Source: CAYRJA01 sp964424455 (GTDB taxonomy: Bacteria > Bacteroidota > Bacteroidia > Chitinophagales > UBA10324). From it: a stretch of 33,533 bases of DNA. The stretch spans positions 1 through 33,533 of the forward strand of contig CAYRJA010000023.1 of the NCBI GenBank assembly GCA_964424455.1, written 5' to 3'. The notes under the pieces were generated by a model, which was not told where the DNA came from, ran no database searches, and saw only the letters and a list, made by a program, of their open reading frames with translations. The position numbers and the translations under genes were made by a program. Below, piece after piece: positions 31,367 through 33,533 of this stretch (position 1 is its first letter; every line of letters begins with the position of its first letter).

Positions 31367-32092
31367 TTAATCGTTCTCTGACTGATTTTGCTTTAGCGCT
31401 TTCAAAGCAAAACCGATATGTACTTCATCGCGGATTAAATCATTGGGCATTCCGGGATAGACAATGTTCCAATCTTTTCTGTTGATATTAAATTTTGCTT
31501 TTGCTTCAACCGTATTACCGGAGATGTTAATGAATGCAGGAAATGTGATATGCTTCGTTACATCTTTTATAGTCAAGTTTCCACTAATGGTATGAGTAGG
31601 ATTCAGAACTTTATACTCTGTTATTTCTGCCTGATGGGTATCATTTGCTTCTGTTTCGGTTGTGCCTGAAAATGCTTTTACTTCCGTAATTGTAAACAGG
31701 GCAGAAGGGTATTTAGCTGTTTCAAAAAAATCTTCTGAAATAAGATGTCCTTGTAGTTTCTGATTCATTTTATTGTCGAAATCTTCGGGACCGGTTACCT
31801 TTAAATCTTCGGTTGAAATATTTACTTCTCCACCTGTAATATTATTATCCTTAACAAAAACTTTACCTCCTGTAACAGGGAAAGTTCCGACATGGTGGGC
31901 GGTTATCTTGGTGCCAATCCACTTGAGAGTGGTAGAAGGAATGTCAACAATAAAGGCATCGCCTGTTGTGGAAGCTTCAGTAACTTCTTTAGCGTCAGAA
32001 GTCGTTGCGGTGTCGCTTTTCGGAGCTTGTGTGCAAGAGGAAACGATAAATGTGGTAAGGATAGCGATTAAAAACAAGTTTAGTCTTTTCAT
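31367..32092 (-). CDS. YceI-family lipoprotein
   Basis: A 241-residue lipoprotein (VSSC lipobox, Cys20) with a Ser/Thr-rich linker to about residue 45, followed by a YceI lipocalin-like barrel. Family marks are TLKWIGTKITAHHVGTFPVTGG, EDFFETAKYPSALFTITEV, HTISGNLTIKDVTKHITFP and FNINRKDWNI. YceI proteins bind polyisoprenoid or similar amphiphiles in the periplasm. The sequence after the lipobox (TQAPKSD) is not a surface-export type. It is encoded alone, with TATATTTG 42 bases upstream and a shared terminator downstream. Confidence 0.92.
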   Translation of the reverse strand: MKRLNLFLIAILTTFIVSSCTQAPKSDTATTSDAKEVTEASTTGDAFIVDIPSTTLKWIGTKITAHHVGTFPVTGGKVFVKDNNITGGEVNISTEDLKVTGPEDFDNKMNQKLQGHLISEDFFETAKYPSALFTITEVKAFSGTTETEANDTHQAEITEYKVLNPTHTISGNLTIKDVTKHITFPAFINISGNTVEAKAKFNINRKDWNIVYPGMPNDLIRDEVHIGFALKALKQNQSEND

Positions 32093-32133
32093 GAAAGTGA
32101 TTTAATTGTGTAAAGTGAAACATATCATACAAC

Positions 32134-32141
32134 CAAATATA
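32134..32141 (-). promoter_or_regulatory. Putative -7 element of the YceI gene
   Basis: TATATTTG on the minus strand matches TAnnTTTG and would give a leader of about 35 bases. A -33 TTTG at the standard distance is not clear. Confidence 0.42.
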
Positions 32142-32314
32142 TAGTAAAGTTCCAACGTATGAAGATTTTGTATAAGTTAATTATAAATGTACAGACAATG
32201 GTGTTGAGTATAAAAGTACATTCTCAATTTATTGATTATGTATTACGATGATTGCATAATGAATCTATAACCGACTGATTATATTTTCTTATTCGTCTCT
32301 GTATTTCTTTTAGA

Positions 32315-32343
32315 TTTGTTGAGGATATTTTATAATAAATTGG
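32315..32343 (+). promoter_or_regulatory. Putative promoter of the DUF4783 gene
   Basis: TTTG (32315-32318), 17 bases, then TAAATTGG (32336-32343), one mismatch from TAnnTTTG. The spacing is at the short end of the accepted range. It lies 38 bases before the ATG. Confidence 0.38.
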
Positions 32344-32380
32344 CAATGTTTTTGAATTACAACAACGAAATATTCAACCA

Positions 32381-32779
32381 ATGAGAAAGAATTTAATACT
32401 TGTTCCTCTTCTTGTGTTTCTGTGTTCGGCTACTCCAATGCTGGAGCCGGCAGATGTGCTGGATGATATTGCAGCAGGGATTCGATCAGGGAATGCAGTT
32501 TCATTAGCTCAGTATTTCGATAACAATGTTGATATTACCATCTTAGATAAAGAATCAGTTTATAGCAAGGCACAAGCACAGATGGTGATTAAAGATTTTT
32601 TTCAGAAGTATCCTGTAACTTCATTTACCTTAATTCATCGGGGAACTTCTGCTGAAGGGTCGCTATATGGTATTGGCAACTTAGTTACATCATCCGGAGT
32701 TTTCCGAACTTATTATTTTGTAAAAGCAAAGAGTGGAAGCTACCTTTTACAGGAAATCAGATTTGAAAAACAAAAGTGA
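32381..32779 (+). CDS. DUF4783 (NTF2/SnoaL-like) exported protein
   Basis: A 132-residue protein with a short N-terminal signal segment (residues 1-17) and a cone-shaped NTF2-like domain, recognisable as DUF4783 from VLDDIAAGIRSGNAVSLAQYFDNNVDITI, then YSKAQAQMVIKDFF..YPVTSFTLIHRG and the closing strand pattern FRTYYFVKAKSGSYLLQEIRFEK. No catalytic residues can be named. In Bacteroidota this family often precedes nadC, as it does here. Function unknown. Confidence 0.85.
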   Translation: MRKNLILVPLLVFLCSATPMLEPADVLDDIAAGIRSGNAVSLAQYFDNNVDITILDKESVYSKAQAQMVIKDFFQKYPVTSFTLIHRGTSAEGSLYGIGNLVTSSGVFRTYYFVKAKSGSYLLQEIRFEKQK

Positions 32780-32954
32780 TTTTAACTTTCAGTTTCAGCA
32801 AACAAGAAATATTATAACGAATTAATGTTCATTTTTGCAGTGAGTATTTTATTGCATTCAGGTATTGCATAAATTGTATTCTCTGTTACTTGTTGAATGA
32901 AATATGAAATAGTTTTCAGTACAATTATTACTCTTCCTTAACACAACAATTTCT

Positions 32955-33533
32955 ATGATAGATTGGAAAAAGTTTATACAACAGGCATTAGAAGAAGACA
33001 TACAATCGGGCGACCATACTTCCCTTTCCTGTGTTCCTGAAAATCAAATTGGGAAAGCACAATTACTAATAAAAGATGAAGGCATATTAGCAGGAGTGGA
33101 ACTTGCAGAAAAAATATTTCATCATTACGATAAAGAGCTTCAGCTAAGAGTTCTTATCTCCGATGGGAATAAAGTTTCAACAGGTCAAATTGCTTTTGAA
33201 ATCAGCGGAAGTGAACGAAGTATTTTAACTACGGAAAGATTAGTGCTGAACTGTATGCAGCGAATGAGTGGTATTGCAACCTTTACCAATAAGTTTGTAA
33301 AAGCTATTGAAGGAACAAAAGCTAAAGTTTTAGACACACGAAAAACAACTCCACTATTTCGTGCAGCGGAGAAATGGGCAGTGCGTATAGGTGGAGGGCA
33401 TAATCACCGATCAGGGTTGTATGATATGATTCTGATTAAAGATAATCACATTGACTTTTCCGGAGGGGTACAGGCAGCAATCCATTCAGTGAAAAAATAT
33501 TTATCAGAAAATAAATTATCGTTGCCGGTTGAA
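32955..33533 (+). CDS. nadC: Nicotinate-nucleotide pyrophosphorylase NadC, partial
   Basis: The first 193 codons of nadC run off the end of the window. The enzyme joins quinolinate and PRPP to give nicotinate mononucleotide in NAD synthesis. The N-terminal domain (IQQALEEDIQSGDHTSLS) is followed by the barrel's substrate-binding signature: LDTRKTTPLFRAAEKWAVRIGGG, then NHRSGLYDMILIKDNH, which contains the lysine and arginine residues that bind quinolinate and PRPP. The full protein should have about 280 residues, so roughly 90 are missing. The ATG at 32955 gives the standard N terminus. Confidence 0.95.
   Translation, partial: MIDWKKFIQQALEEDIQSGDHTSLSCVPENQIGKAQLLIKDEGILAGVELAEKIFHHYDKELQLRVLISDGNKVSTGQIAFEISGSERSILTTERLVLNCMQRMSGIATFTNKFVKAIEGTKAKVLDTRKTTPLFRAAEKWAVRIGGGHNHRSGLYDMILIKDNHIDFSGGVQAAIHSVKKYLSENKLSLPVE

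Noticed and set aside
8503..33465. Frequent TCCGGA hexamer
   Set aside because: By rough count about a dozen copies against 3-4 expected; much weaker than TGTWACA and easily explained by Ser-Gly/Pro-Asp type codon pairs.
1..33533. tRNA, rRNA, CRISPR array, integrase or replication origin
   Set aside because: Looked for in the intergenic spacers; no cloverleaf-like stretch ending in TTCRA/CCA context, no regularly spaced direct repeats and no such protein was found.

Overview
The window is a 33.5 kb piece of an AT-rich (by eye about 63% A+T) genome from the phylum Bacteroidota, most like a Chitinophagales/Sphingobacteriales-type lineage. The evidence is threefold: secreted proteins with type IX secretion (T9SS) type A C-terminal sorting domains, families largely confined to the phylum (DUF5689, DUF4783, the DAHP synthase/chorismate mutase type II fusion, a bacterial GH3 protein), and several Bacteroidota-type -7 elements (TAnnTTTG) instead of Shine-Dalgarno-led sigma-70 promoters. 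A run of 10 Ns at 27938-27947 shows this is a scaffolded draft assembly.

Layout. 1-1080: a class I methyltransferase and a small membrane protein, both on the minus strand. 1377-8157: a minus-strand drug/xenobiotic efflux operon in the order TetR regulator, TolC-like outer membrane protein, HlyD-type lipoprotein adaptor, two separate ABC ATPases, two ABC-2 permeases. It resembles E. coli cecR-ybhGFSR, but YbhF is split into two genes and a TolC gene is added. Two related palindromes (TTAATCATTYGATTAA core) are the probable operators. 8158-8775 is non-coding. 8776-10266: a GH3-family acyl-adenylating enzyme. 10405-10581: a structured 177-bp MITE-like element with 8-bp direct flanks.

10757-18850: a five-gene plus-strand surface/secretion locus. 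It contains a TonB-dependent receptor, a DUF5689 plus jelly-roll lipoprotein, a T9SS-sorted jelly-roll protein, a T9SS-sorted lamin-tail/PKD protein, and a T9SS-sorted endonuclease/exonuclease/phosphatase-fold enzyme. Together they look like a system for binding, cutting and importing an extracellular phosphodiester substrate (nucleic acid is the best guess). mnmA and a secreted beta-propeller protein follow.

21265-28680 is a long minus-strand housekeeping run. In transcription order: copper-type P-ATPase (interrupted by the assembly gap), GT4 glycosyltransferase, DUF2007 protein, diacylglycerol-kinase-family lipid kinase, SUI1/YciH, CcmC, CcmD, glutamate dehydrogenase. 28800-33533: a Tat-exported Mn-type superoxide dismutase, a DAHP synthase/chorismate mutase fusion, a thioredoxin-fold protein without its CXXC, a YceI lipoprotein, a DUF4783 protein and the start of nadC.

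The most unusual signal is not a gene. The 7-mer TGTWACA (extended palindrome CTGTWACAG) occurs about 62 times in the window by hand count, against roughly 7 expected from base composition. It occurs in both gene orientations and in several codon phases, and is sparser over the efflux operon. No tRNA, rRNA or CRISPR array was recognised.
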